Of a stretch of DNA of 64,000 nucleotides, positions 22,652-32,925 are shown piece after piece. The stretch is from Taxillus chinensis (Eukaryota; Streptophyta; Magnoliopsida; Santalales; Loranthaceae): the NCBI GenBank assembly GCA_023512835.1, contig CM042086.1:15884309-15948308 (forward strand). Reading direction: 5' to 3'. A model generated the notes under the pieces. It was given only the letters and a program-made list of their open reading frames with translations, did no database searches and had not been told where the DNA came from. The translations under genes and the position numbers were made by a program. How positions within the stretch are numbered: position 1 is the stretch's first letter; every line of letters begins with the position of its first letter.

Positions 22652-23748
22652 AAGGTGACAATGGAGCGTGCGACAGCAACACGTACGCCAGAATATATGG
22701 CTCTACCACTGCTCATTCCTCGGTTCCACTGTTCTCCGGCAGCCTGTTGAGGTCGAATCCGTGCATTGCCGCTGCGCCTCCTGATGAACCGCTGTGGGCA
22801 TTCTGATTCTCCGGCAAGCAGTTGAGATCGAATCCCAATAGCATCCTCCTCCTTCGATGCCGGGTGGGTGGATCGACTGCCTCCACCTCCATTCTGTTAT
22901 AGACTCTGCCGGCGGCATTCAGCGTCAGCAACTGCGCCTCCGCCGGCGCATTGGGGGAGGGTTGGGCGGTGAAGGTGGGCGGGGGGTTAACCCCACGCCA
23001 CGTGCGCTCGGGGTGACTCCTCATGTGCCCAAACAGGGCCTTCCACGACCGGAATTGCTTGCCGCACACGCTACACGGGGTGGCCACCTCAGGGGCGTCG
23101 AACTTTGGCTTGGTGCCGGAGGGGCCTACTCCGGAGGCTTCTCCCGCCGGCCTTCCCCTCTTCTTCTTCTGCTTCTTCATCGACGTCTGCTCCTCCTCCC
23201 CCTTCTCTCCACCTCCTCCTCTTCGCGAGGCCTCGTCGACCACATTGGACGCCACTTCCTCGTTCACAGCCTCCGCATCGGACGGCTTGGGAGGAGGGGG
23301 TAACAACAGCCGGCGCTGATGAGGAAGAGGAGGAGGCGGCGGCGGCGGGGGTAACAACAGCAGGCACTGCTGAGGAGGAGGAGGAGGCAGCGGCTGCCGT
23401 CCTTTCCCGCCGCTGCCCGGGCCGGATGAGTTGCTGGACGCTATTTTCCCTTCAGGATTCATCGTACGTGACAACGATAAGACGATGGAGGGACACGGTG
23501 GGAAGTCTATATAGCCTCCGACCGGCGGGGAGGTATGGTTTTGCCTTTTTTTGGGAGTGTCGCGGCGGTTCGTATCGAAGCCTCGCGTCGCGCCTCTTGC
23601 AGGAGCAGCGACCGTTGTTACCGTTCCAAGAAGCGCCAATCGACTCGTTCCGAAAACGCCACCGTTTTGACTTAATTTAGACGCGTTAGAAATGAAAAGA
23701 AAAGGAAAAAAAAAAACCCCTCTCTTCATCGTCTCCAACGCCGCACAC
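22384..23748 (-). repeat. Left arm of a large inverted duplication
   Basis: This arm is near-identical in inverse orientation to 27118-28603. The matching covers the 3' flank (CTTTTAAAGAATTGTCACC; AACCTTGTGCGCAAGG), the whole zinc-finger coding region, its TATA box and the upstream block through AACGCCGCACACC. The matching flank includes an expanded AAG repeat at about 22622-22655 that is shorter in the right arm. Confidence 0.85.
22713..23462 (-). CDS. C2H2 zinc-finger protein with duplicated EAR-type motifs (left copy)
   Basis: The 249-aa product is a likely nuclear transcriptional repressor. I start it at MNPEGKIASSNSS (23462) because the other copy shares this start and a CTATATAG TATA box lies 46-53 bp upstream (23507-23514); an in-frame ATG at 23777 precedes the TATA box and is unlikely. 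Order of features: a polyproline/leucine region (about 24-60) longer than in the sister copy, an acidic segment, an AT-hook-like KKRGRP (about 101-106), one C2H2 finger (C130, C133, H146, H150; SWKALFGHMRSH in the helix, a variant of the plant QALGGH helix), and two FDLNxLPEN motifs at about 211-219 and 236-244 of the DLNxxP EAR type. Outside the proline tract it is almost identical to the copy at 27404, suggesting recent duplication or gene conversion. The target genes are unknown. Confidence 0.85.
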   Translation of the reverse strand: MNPEGKIASSNSSGPGSGGKGRQPLPPPPPQQCLLLLPPPPPPPPLPHQRRLLLPPPPKPSDAEAVNEEVASNVVDEASRRGGGGEKGEEEQTSMKKQKKKRGRPAGEASGVGPSGTKPKFDAPEVATPCSVCGKQFRSWKALFGHMRSHPERTWRGVNPPPTFTAQPSPNAPAEAQLLTLNAAGRVYNRMEVEAVDPPTRHRRRRMLLGFDLNCLPENQNAHSGSSGGAAAMHGFDLNRLPENSGTEE

Positions 23749-25160
23749 CCCCACCGCCAGCCCCCCCTCCGCTTCAAAACTTATTTTTGGTGATGTCGTT
23801 AAAGTGGTGGTCTCCTAAATTGTAAAAATTACGAGAGGTACCAGCTGATAACAAGATGGTATTACTGATGGTCAAGATGGTATATATTTTTTGTGATGTC
23901 GTTCCTGTTTCTGTAGTATTTCGGTTTTTTTGTTGTATTGTGTCCGGTCAAGATATGGTCTTAGTGATGTTGTTGGATAAGTTGCAGTGCGTTTACTTGG
24001 GCATAGTTTCAAGCATCATATTGCTGCTGGGAATTGGGAAGGTATTAGCTGCCCATATATAGTTATTAGGGCCCGCGCGCTGCCATAAGGCTCACCTGCT
24101 CGATAGTACGTGGCTCCTCTCGGTTTTCGTATGTGACAGAAACACAAATACAGTAACACATAAAAGCCCATGGTAGTGAAGGCGTATGAAAATAAATATC
24201 TGTTTGACAGAGAAGAAAAGAAAGGGAGAAACCTTTGCCCTCAGGTATATATTGATTATTGTTGCTCAGATCCATTTCCTGAAATGCAGTGTTTGTATTA
24301 TGAGATATACTTACAGTAACATTTTCAAGTCACAAGGTAACTTAATTAAATCATGTACATGAATAGCTGTAGTCCTTTTTAATACTTCCCATAATTGAAA
24401 GTTTGATTTGCATCATTGATATATTAAAAATCAAAGTTCAAGTACTGTTTGCATATACCCCTTCAAATTTACCTGCTAGAATTCTGCAAGTTACTGATTT
24501 GCTGGCGCAGTTTCAAAGATTTTTTTGATAGGACTGAAATAATATTGATATACAAATTCATGTATTAGGATCACATGAACATTGTATACTTCAATAGCAT
24601 ATATAGCATTCCAATTTTCATCAATTATATATATATATATATGTTGAGCATTTCATAGAAGTAGTTTTGATTGTTGCTTTCACGCTGCAAACATATATGG
24701 GGCAATCAGTGAATGGTATATATATATGGAGAATCACATGTTAATGCAATTCCACTACTTATATTTAGCACTGGTGCGCTCTATTTGGTCGCCGGATTAT
24801 TAGGAGTTTGCTTTAAATTCACATAAATCAACTCTCAGTTTGAAAAACTCATATCTATGTGTTTTGTCTGTGAAACTGTTTTTCCAGATTTGCAAAACTG
24901 CTATATGTATTCCTGCCGTGATAATTTCAGCTCTGCAGACTCACTATCGGCAACTATATAATTAAACAAAATCCATTATTAAATGCTAACTGCATATCTC
25001 GCTGAATTAGTAATTTGTGAATCAGAAACTCTCTAATTTTTTGTTGAATGCATATATGTCTAATAAGCAGTGGATTAATTATTTGTAAGAAAAAATGTTC
25101 ATGCACAAACCAGAACAAATTTATATATTCAAAGTAAATAAATAAAAGTTGGAAAACTCA

Positions 25161-25229
25161 TCGACAAAGAATATCGTAAGCAGTAAATAATAAATATTGA
25201 AAGTATGTAATTACGATATTCTTTGTCGA
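25161..25229. repeat. Perfect 19-bp inverted repeat with 31-bp loop
   Basis: TCGACAAAGAATATCGTAA at 25161-25179 is repeated exactly in inverse orientation at 25211-25229. The loop is AT-rich. It could be the terminal repeats of a tiny deleted element or a transcript hairpin; nothing nearby decides. Confidence 0.7.
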
Positions 25230-25507
25230 AGAAAATGAAACAATTAATGCTTAAGAAGATATTGATCCAACACAAGGGATTCAAATTATCTATGAATAAT
25301 TGACATATATAGTCAAGTTATATCAAAAGAAAAATGATACGTGCAAGTCACTATCACAGATGGAGATGACCATGGACTTTCATATTTTATATTTCATAAC
25401 TACAAGACTTTTAATGGATTTATGATTGTTTCATTATGTATGAATATTATATTTTAAATTAATTATTGTTTAATTGGGTTAATGAATATCGTTATTTGTG
25501 TGTTTTC

Positions 25508-25876
25508 AGCCATTATTTCCTGTAGTAAGGTGAAATATTTTCAAGCCAAAAAAATTGATTTTTTTGTACTGTCAATGAATATTGCAGTTAACTGGGAATA
25601 TATAAAACAATCAGGCCGACATCTATGCCGGCGTTTTTGAAGTACCAGCACAAGACAACAATATGCCGGCACAATTCGACCATATACCGGCATTTTAAGA
25701 GTACCAGCACAAGTCGAAGATATGCTAGCGTTTTATAAGGGCCGGGAAACGTTTCAAGCAATTAATGTTTGTGAAAACGCTGCCATATGGTCCGACTGAA
25801 AAATAGCTACTTCGACGCCGCTACCGCAGTGCTTTCACTTTTCGCCGCTATACATAGCCATTATTTTCTGTAATCC
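25508..25876. mobile_element. CACTA-like terminal region (remnant)
   Basis: AGCCATTATTTCCTGTAGTA at about 25508-25527 recurs as AGCCATTATTTTCTGTAAT near 25857-25875, resembling the TTTCTTGTAGTG ends of CACTA transposons. Between them are short subterminal-type repeats: ATGCCGGCG / ATGCCGGCA / ATACCGGCA with GTACCAGCACAAG twice (25625-25745), then GCTACTTCGACGCCGCTA. No transposase is present. Confidence 0.4.
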
Positions 25877-26329
25877 TCATGGTTAGATAATGTGTACTCC
25901 TGTAAATTAAAATGAGCTAGATGCAACATGCAAAAAAAAAAAAAAAAACACACACACAATTATCTAAAAGCTTCAATGGGATTTTGACACATTACTTGAG
26001 TGGTAAGTTCGATGTCGTTAGATATGTTCTATACATATAGAAAGAGTTATTGATAATGGCGCTAGATCGTGAATACGGGCAAAATTTGATTTTAATAGAT
26101 TTCCATTAAACCCTTATATGATAGAAGCTTAAAAAGTATACACTTCGGGTGTTTTTTTATTGGGTTTGGTGCTTGCTTTGCGAAGAAAAAGAAAGAAGAT
26201 ACTCATTTTAGCCTCACATTCTCATTTTCAGCGAAACACACTCTCTCTGTATGTGTGTGTGTGTATACATATATACATATATATATATATATATGGAGGA
26301 GGTAGTTAAGAGATCGAAGCAAGATCTAT

Positions 26330-26960
26330 AAGCTTTTATTGCTTCCCTTTCCTGGCTTTCTTTTCCTGAACAGATGCCCCCCAAAGCAGACAGCAGAATA
26401 GCAACCAAAACAGGCTAGACTCCTATTAATCTGCCAACACTAGACCCGCCTGCAGACAAAGAGACAAACGAGGAATGTGACTCCCCCGAAACGCCGAGGA
26501 CTGGTGACTAGCACAAAATCCTAAAAATATAAAAATAAATAATTATAATAACCAAAATAGCCATAAAACATAATGAAACCCAGATGCAGAGCAGGTAAGA
26601 AGAGAACGGGTTATTTACCTGAGCCATAGGCGTGGGATTGTGAAGTGTAATTCTCAGATATTAAAAACGAAACAAGATTTAGTTAGGGGAGGGTATACTT
26701 GCTTGTTTGTCTTGGTTTTTTTTTCTTTGCTTTGGTTTTTTTCTATCTAGTCTAGTGATTGTTGTATATATATATATATATACAGAATGTTAGGCATGAA
26801 GGGTACGTCTTACAGATTGTGTCTTTGTCTGGAGGCGGGTCTAGTGTTGGAAGATTAATAGGAGTCCAGTCTGTTTTAATTTGGTTGCTATGCTGCTATC
26901 CTCGATCTGTCTGCTTAATTTGGGGGCCGGGGAATCTGATGAATTCAGGAAAAAAGAAAA
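26330..26960. repeat. Inner inverted repeat near the palindrome centre
   Basis: The left part (about 26335-26480) and right part (about 26805-26960) are inverse copies with small gaps. Matched blocks include AAGCAGACAG, ATAGCAACCAA, GACTCCTATTAATCT, CCAACACTAGACCCGCCT and CAGACAAAGA. The spacer is about 320 bp. A transcript across it would fold into a long hairpin. TATATA runs lie at about 26271-26294 and 26764-26783. Confidence 0.75.
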
Positions 26961-27117
26961 AGGCCAATTAATGATATGGAGGGAAGAGTTGGGAAAATAT
27001 GGAGGTGGACGGCGTCGCCGGAGAGGGATCTCCGGATCCGGGAGGTGGATCTGACGCGGCAGCGGCAGATGAAGAGAGAGCAGAGAGAGAGAGAGAGAGA
27101 GGGGGACTGAGGGAGGG
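26961..27117. other. GC-richer segment with GA run between inner repeat and right arm
   Basis: A GC-rich stretch (26999-27070) and a GA repeat (27080-27100) look like a 5'UTR/first-exon region on one strand. The plus frame gives MEVDGVAGEGSPDPGGGSD; on the minus strand it reads as a CT-rich leader. No downstream exon is visible either way, so I leave it unassigned. Confidence 0.3.
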
Positions 27118-27348
27118 AGTGCGGCGTTGGAATGGAGACGATGGAGAGAAAGGAGGGTTTTGTTTTGTTTTTCCTTTTCTTTTCTAACGCGTCTAAATTA
27201 AGTCCAAACGGTGGCGTTTTCGGACCGACTCGATTGGCGCCTCTTGGAACGGTAACAACGGTCGCTCTCTCTCCTCCAAGAGGCGATACGAACCGCCGCG
27301 ACACTCCCAAACAAAGGCAAAACCATATACCTCCCCACCGGTCGGAGG

Positions 27349-27356
27349 CTATATAG
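27349..27356 (+). promoter_or_regulatory. TATA box of the right zinc-finger copy
   Basis: CTATATAG in GGAGGCTATATAGCTAG lies about 48 bp upstream of the ATG at 27404. The left copy has the same element at 23507-23514 on the minus strand. Such close spacing implies a short 5'UTR. Confidence 0.6.
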
Positions 27357-27403
27357 CTAGACGTCCCACCGTGTCCCCCATCGTCTTAACGTTGTCACGT
27401 ACG

Positions 27404-28114
27404 ATGAATCCTGAAGGGAAAATAGCGTCCAGCAACTCATCCGGCCGGGGCAGCGGCGGGAAAGGACGACAGCCACTGCCTCTTCCTCCTCCTCCTCCTC
27501 CTCCTCAGCAGCGCCTGCTGTTGTTACCCCCTCCTCCGAAGCCGTCCGATGCGGAGGCTGTGAACGAGGAAGTGGCGTCCAATGTGGTCGACGAGGCCTC
27601 GCGAAGAGGAGGAGGGGGAGAGAAGGGGGAGGAGGAGCAGACGTCGATGAAGAAGCAGAAGAAGAAGAGGGGAAGACCGGCGGGAGAAGCCTCCGGAGTA
27701 GGCCCCTCCGGCACCAAGCCAAAGTTCGACGCCCCTGAGGTGGCCACCCCGTGTAGCGTGTGCGGCAAGCAATTCCGGTCGTGGAAGGCCCTGTTTGGGC
27801 ACATGAGGAGTCACCCCGAGCGCACGTGGCGTGGGGTTAACCCCCCGCCCACCTTCACCGCCCAACCCTCCCCCAATGCGCCGGCGGAGGCCCAGTTGCT
27901 GACTCTGAATGCCGCCGGCCGGGTCTATAACAGAATGGAGGTGGAGGCAGTCGATCCACCCACCCGGCATCGGAGGAGGAGGATGCTATTGGGGTTCGAT
28001 CTCAACTGCTTGCCGGAGAATCAGAATGGCCACAGCGGTTCATCGGGAGGCGCAGCGGCAGTGCACGGATTCGACCTCAACAGGCTGCCGGAGAACAGTG
28101 GAGCCGAGGAATGA
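27404..28114 (+). CDS. C2H2 zinc-finger protein with duplicated EAR-type motifs (right copy)
   Basis: The 236-aa product is the sister of the protein at 22713-23462 and is transcribed in the opposite direction (head to head). It has a shorter polyproline tract (about 24-46), KKRGRP at about 88-92, one C2H2 finger with C117, C120, H133 and H137 (CSVCGKQF...SWKALFGHMRSH), and two FDLNxLPEN motifs at about 198-206 and 223-231. A single C2H2 finger with DLNxxP EAR motifs is typical of plant transcriptional repressors that recruit TOPLESS-type corepressors; that role is inferred from the family. Differences from the left copy are few (for example R14/P14, V/M and A/T near the C-terminus). Both frames are intact, so neither is an obvious pseudogene. 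Confidence 0.86.
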   Translation: MNPEGKIASSNSSGRGSGGKGRQPLPLPPPPPPPQQRLLLLPPPPKPSDAEAVNEEVASNVVDEASRRGGGGEKGEEEQTSMKKQKKKRGRPAGEASGVGPSGTKPKFDAPEVATPCSVCGKQFRSWKALFGHMRSHPERTWRGVNPPPTFTAQPSPNAPAEAQLLTLNAAGRVYNRMEVEAVDPPTRHRRRRMLLGFDLNCLPENQNGHSGSSGGAAAVHGFDLNRLPENSGAEE

Positions 28115-28603
28115 GCAGTCGGAGAGCCATATACATATATATACTGGCGTACGTGTTGCTGTCGCACGTTCTATTGTCACTCTTCTTCTTCTTCTTCTCT
28201 CTTCCTTAGTTTCATGAGACGTTTTGTCGTCCTCGGCTCGTCCTTTTCTTATGATCTGTTTAGTACTGCCGGCGCAGTGCCGGAGTGTTTTAGTTTGTTG
28301 TATGTTTGTCAACAGTCGTATGCCTTCTGGTTTTACTTGCATGCGTAGTGTTCTCTATAATCTGTATATTATATTCACAAAAATAATTCACAAACCTTGC
28401 GCACAACGCTAAATTGTCACCTAAATACATACATACATACATACATACATAAATATTTGCATATATACAGGACGGATCGGGAAGTTTTGGTTGAGGGGGC
28501 GCTATTTGTTTTAACATTAATAAAACATACATATCTAATTGTTATCCCAAAACACACCAAATCCTGAGATAACCAAAATTTATAATTCTTTAAAAGCATA
28601 TAA

Positions 28604-29365
28604 TCTATTATAGTGTTGCTCTCAATATCTTTATCGTAAATATTTTAAAACAGTAAAGTTATTTTTTAAATTAAATTTAATAATTATATATTTTATTATA
28701 TATAGCACAACTATATATCATGATATAAATTATATAAATTTATATATTAGGTTTAAAATTAATCTATATAAGATTAACCAACTTGTTACTCTACACCTAC
28801 TATCTGATTTCTGAGGCTCAATATAATAAAATCATATATATATAAGGCCAATATAAATACGGTCTCTTCAGATTTTCAGAAATCACAAGTAAAACTAGTA
28901 TAATAATATTACTTTTAAAAATAATAAGTCTAAATAATTTAAAATTATTTAAAAATAATCTCATACCGAACTTATATATCCAACAATACTAAAAAAAAAA
29001 AAAATACCCCCCACAGCGCCAAACAAATATGACGCAAACCCTCATATCAGCAAAGTTAGCTTCTGATTTCTTTTGGGAGGAGGTAATTACAAGAACATCT
29101 TCAGTTTAAATTTCAGAAAATGTCTGGTCAACAATACTCACGCAATGTTATTCTATATATTTTAAAAAACCAACAGCAAGAGAGAACATTCTCCGGACAC
29201 ACATTGTGGGTGTTTCCATGCGTTTATAACACACCCCTGTTTTATTATAAGCACGTACATATGGTTGCCAAACACTACACTAGGCAGCTGTTGTTATAAA
29301 CGACGGTGTTCATCGACTCTCTCTCTCTCTCTCTCCACCCTCAATAAGCCGGAAGGCCAAGCTCA
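28604..29365. other. Intergenic DNA, no gene seen
   Basis: AT-rich to about 29000, then less so; the right part probably contains the arginase 3'UTR. A CT repeat lies at about 29316-29334. Confidence 0.45.
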
Positions 29366-32289
29366 TCAGTTTGATATCTTTGCAGCCAGCTCTCTTACCA
29401 GCTTCGCGGCAACCATGGCTGTCATGCCGCTCACAGTATCACGCTGCGGGTTGAGCTCAACCACATCGGCAGCAACAACATCACCCTGGAGGTTGTGGAG
29501 GATGTTAAGAACATCTCGAAATGTGAGCCCCCCCGGCTCAATGTGAGACACCGCAGGAGCAAATGCAGGATCTAGGCAGTCAACATCTATTGAAATGTAG
29601 ACGCCCTTTGCACCTTCACCTAGTTTCTGTCACAATCAATAGGGAAAAAAGAATCGGTATATATATATATATATGGAAAAAATTTTGCTTATTCACGATG
29701 AGAGAGAGAGAGAGAGACCAGGTTCTCCAAAAGCTGGCGATCTTTCGAGAAGTTTCTCATTTCATGTAGCTCCACACCAAATCGGTTGGCTTGTTCATGA
29801 CCTTCCTTTGTAATTGATCGAATACCGACCTGAGAAACAAGTATATCAAGCTAATAAAAACAGCAATAATGCGAGTAGCCCGCCCCTGTCACAAATAATA
29901 TATTTTATATATATATAATCTGTGAGGGATCACTGTAGAGAAAAATGCACAGACACTTGGTTTTGTGCAACCAGGGATCTTCATTTCTCACAGCGAGTAC
30001 AAATTGCACACCCATTCAGAAAATCATAATATCAATTGTTTTGTGTTTGAATCCACCTTCAAAACTGGCTCATCCCATGGGTAACGCTTACATATCTTTG
30101 TCACCCTTGTTATTAATTAATATTCCCCCCTTTTGTCTGGTGTTCTGCTACCAATTATATAAATTGCATACCATATATAATTCCAAAGTTTACCATCTCA
30201 AGTTGGACTAACATGGATCGAATATTGAACCAATAATAATTGACACAAATTAGTCAATATCAATGTGTGTATGTCAACAACTCTTCAGTGTAAAAAATGA
30301 AAAGAAAGCAGTGTTACTTGCAAAAGCCGATGAGCATAACCACCCTCCAAAATTCGAGCAAAAGAAGACGCATGTGAATACTTATTTCCTTCAAAGCAAT
30401 CATAAATATCTGGATGGGCATCAAAATGAAGAATATCCAAAGGTCCCCCGAGCTTCTCAGACACTGCCCTTACAACAGGAAAAGTAATTGAGTGATCGCC
30501 ACCTAAAACCAATGGCCGTAATGGGTCCTGAAAAGGCAAGATTATAAAAGTTCAGATTTATATAGAAAACAAAAACAAAACAAAAAAGGTGGATTATTAA
30601 TGGAATGATTGTAAATAATAATATCTCATGCCATTTTAAAAAACTGAGAGAAGAGAGAGAGCAGTGACGTCAAAATCTGTTCTTTTTCTCCTTTGTCAGT
30701 TTTCTTCAGCTTGCAGATTGAATGGTCGCTTATGAATAATTTGGTGTATAAAAATTTTTAAGCTGCAAAAAGACAGAAAAAAGATGCTTTACTTGTTCCA
30801 TCACTAGCTTCACAGAATCACTTATTATATTCATCAATCTGTCATCATCTACTCCACAATCTCGTATCTCTTGAACAGGAACATCACCAACATCAGTTAA
30901 TACCCCTGGATTATGTAATTCCTTCCCTGTGTGGCCCAAAAAAGTGTGCTTCATTAAAACAAATGTTAAATTTAGCATTAAATTTAATGAAACACTTATA
31001 ATAAATTTAGCTTTATAAAGTGATATTCATCCATCAGGAACATCACCAACATCAGCGAATACCCTTGGATTGGGTGAGATAACTTTATAAAGCTAAATTC
31101 ATCGAAACAAATGTTAAGTTTAGTGAATAAAATACTGTTACAAAATAAAAGGGAAATAGAAAATTATTATCATTGGGTCCTTCGAGAGCAAAACGAGAAG
31201 AGGAAGAATAAGATTACGTTCATCAAGTCTCAAGTAGACCAAAACACGTCAAGTTGATAATCTTATGCTGCTCTTGGATGAAGTTTACAAGTTATGCATT
31301 TATTTGAAAGTATGACAGGAGTCTATCCTTACTACCTTCTTCTGTTGTGGAATTTGTGCTACTGCACCAGATTGCTTCCCTGATGTGAGGAGGAGCAAAT
31401 GCTGGTCCTTGAAGAAATGAAGAATTATGTCCTAAAGGTACTCCAAGAAGACAAGATGATGATTCAACACCACCTAATGCCCGTAAAAGTTCTCCCTGAA
31501 TACAAGCAGAAGAATATGTTATGGTACTCATCAAATTAACATATTTTAAAAATGAGGCCTGCTCTCATTAGAAGCAAAAAGAGTGCAGTTACATATATAT
31601 ATATATATGTATGAAAAAAAAACCCCAGCAGTGATTTGGTTACACCAGAGTATACACAAAACCAAAATAAAATAGAATAATGAAACATCCATTTGCTGGG
31701 AAACTGTCAATGACTCATTAGAGATGTTAATAGGTTCATTTCACCAGGTTCAGGACATTCAGGGGGTGAATATAGCTGCCAGGTAATCCCACCTATATGC
31801 CCATATCAATATATATACCCTCATGACAATAAACAGGGATGAATTGCCAAGGCATCCTATGTCTCCAGAAATACCACATACATACGAGGAGACTGACTGT
31901 GTTGGATAAACAATCATGCACTTATTTCCCTCGTCAGACTGACAAAAAACTCATCAGTCGTGTGCGCTGTGCAGGGTCATCAATTCTTCAACCTTTGAAG
32001 TAAATCTAAAGTTTCCAACAGCCAAATGACAACAACATATGATATCTGTCGAATAAAAACTTAAGAAATGTTTCACATTAAAACTTTAAGTAAATAATTG
32101 GAAGCCTCGTAAAGTAAGAAGTCCAAGAACAAAAACGTAAAGGAATACCTTGAACTTTGCCCTCTCGTGAATGAGAGTTTTGGAAGCATCTATAACACGT
32201 TTTTGTCCCTTCTCTATTAACTCCGCAGGAACGTTTGCAACAGTCGTTCCATGCAATTGTTGAATCCCATTTGTCCAAATATTCCTACT
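29366..32289 (-). CDS. ARGAH: Arginase (plant arginase/agmatinase type), 6 exons; start codon apparently lost
   Basis: The family hydrolyses arginine to ornithine and urea in mitochondria, using a Mn2+ pair. Minus-strand exons with correct phases: 32149-32289, 31336-31495, 30793-30926, 30318-30527, 29719-29829, 29366-29626, giving 338 codons, close to plant arginases (about 340). Metal-site motifs are present: GGDHS in LVLGGDHSITFP, DAHPD in ILHFDAHPD, and DVDCLDP in SIDVDCLDPAFAP. SLLGVPLGHNSSF-like and SHIEPGG blocks are also conserved. Oddities: the codon aligning with the family's initiator Met (SRNI versus MRNI) is AGT at 32287-32289, an in-frame TGA lies 24 bp upstream, and no in-frame ATG occurs until exon 3. 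FAPA replaces the usual FAPG. Either this is a recent pseudogene, an upstream exon supplies the start (an AG acceptor-like CTAACAG lies just 5'), or the base calls are wrong. Confidence 0.85.
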
Positions 32290-32530
32290 TTCTGTTAGAT
32301 TAAATCAAACCCAGAAAATAATTTAAGCGTATATTCTTCTTGAAATTTAAAAAAAATACATACGTACACACACAAATAAAGAGAACAAATGGGTCGTTGG
32401 AAAACCTAACTAATTAGCAACATTTTTCAAAGAATGCTGTAACACCCGTTTTTTAGGTCACGACCCATTACAAACTAGTCCCTCACCCAACGTGTTAACC
32501 AAACAGATACTAATGGGTATAATTTGATGG
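32290..32530. mobile_element. Arginase upstream region with LTR-terminus-like fragment
   Basis: At about 32442 the sequence TGTAACACCCGTTTTTTAGG followed by TCACGACCC resembles the 5' end of a Ty3/gypsy LTR. Only about 90 bp look LTR-like, so it is a fragment. It lies about 150 bp upstream of the arginase first coding exon. Confidence 0.35.
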
Positions 32531-32535
32531 GTATT

Positions 32536-32925
32536 AGAGTAGTAGCATATTTTGTTCCTGTGTTTAGTAAAAAAAATTAAAAGCCATAAAATTATATTTA
32601 ATTTTATTTACGGGATTTTAAATAATATTTTTTAATGTATTATAAAGTATTTTAAATAGTATTTTTTAATAGCATATTTTTTTTAATATATTATAAAGTA
32701 TCATTTACTTTTTATAATTATTAAATTATATAAAAAAAAATCTCTTACTTTTATCTTTCCGTTTACTTTTATTTTATATTAAATTATTAAAAATATTATT
32801 AAATAAAAAATAATATAAAATATTATTTTAATAATATAGAAAGTGATTTAAGAATATATAAAAGTAAAAGGTAGTTTAAATTTATAAATTTTAAAAAAAT
32901 AATTAAGTGTTTGTTGTTTGTGCTC
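32536..32925. mobile_element. Copy of the dispersed MITE family
   Basis: It starts TTAGAGTAGTAGC, ends TTTGTGCTCC and shares the family interior (CCATAAAATTATATTTAATTTT, AAGTATCATTTACTTTTTATAATTATT, TTTACTTTTATTTTATATT, AAGTGATTTAAG, AAGTAAAAGGTAGTTTAAA). It sits upstream of the arginase gene. Confidence 0.55.

Larger units (their letters stand above)
23749..26320. other. Left-only segment between the palindrome arms
   Basis: About 2.5 kb with no counterpart on the right side, where the equivalent gap is only about 160 bp. It is AT-rich with no convincing gene. It contains a perfect short hairpin (25161-25229) and CACTA-like subterminal repeats (25508-25876), so insertion of mobile DNA is the likely origin. 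Confidence 0.5.
27118..28603 (+). repeat. Right arm of the large inverted duplication
   Basis: Inverse copy of 22384-23748. The arm continues to CACAAACCTTGCGCACAA at about 28391-28408, is interrupted by about 170 bp containing a (CATA)n repeat (28424-28450), and resumes as ATAATTCTTTAAAAGCATATAA at about 28582-28603. Confidence 0.85.

Noticed and set aside
22622..22655. Arg-rich C-terminus of the ORF at 22452-22658
   Set aside because: It is translation of an AAG/AGA microsatellite in the zinc-finger 3'UTR.
22857..23680. Several long ORFs opposite the zinc-finger genes (also 27357-27970)
   Set aside because: They are shadows of the GC-rich zinc-finger coding region, present in both inverted copies for that reason.
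23463..23777. In-frame upstream extension of the left zinc-finger protein (MKRRGGWRWG...)
   Set aside because: It starts upstream of the TATA box and is not shared as a start by the right copy.
32078..32278. Frame starting MDKWDSTIAWNDCC over arginase exon 1
   Set aside because: It is a TTG-initiated frame offset from the arginase frame; exon phase and family alignment support the other frame.
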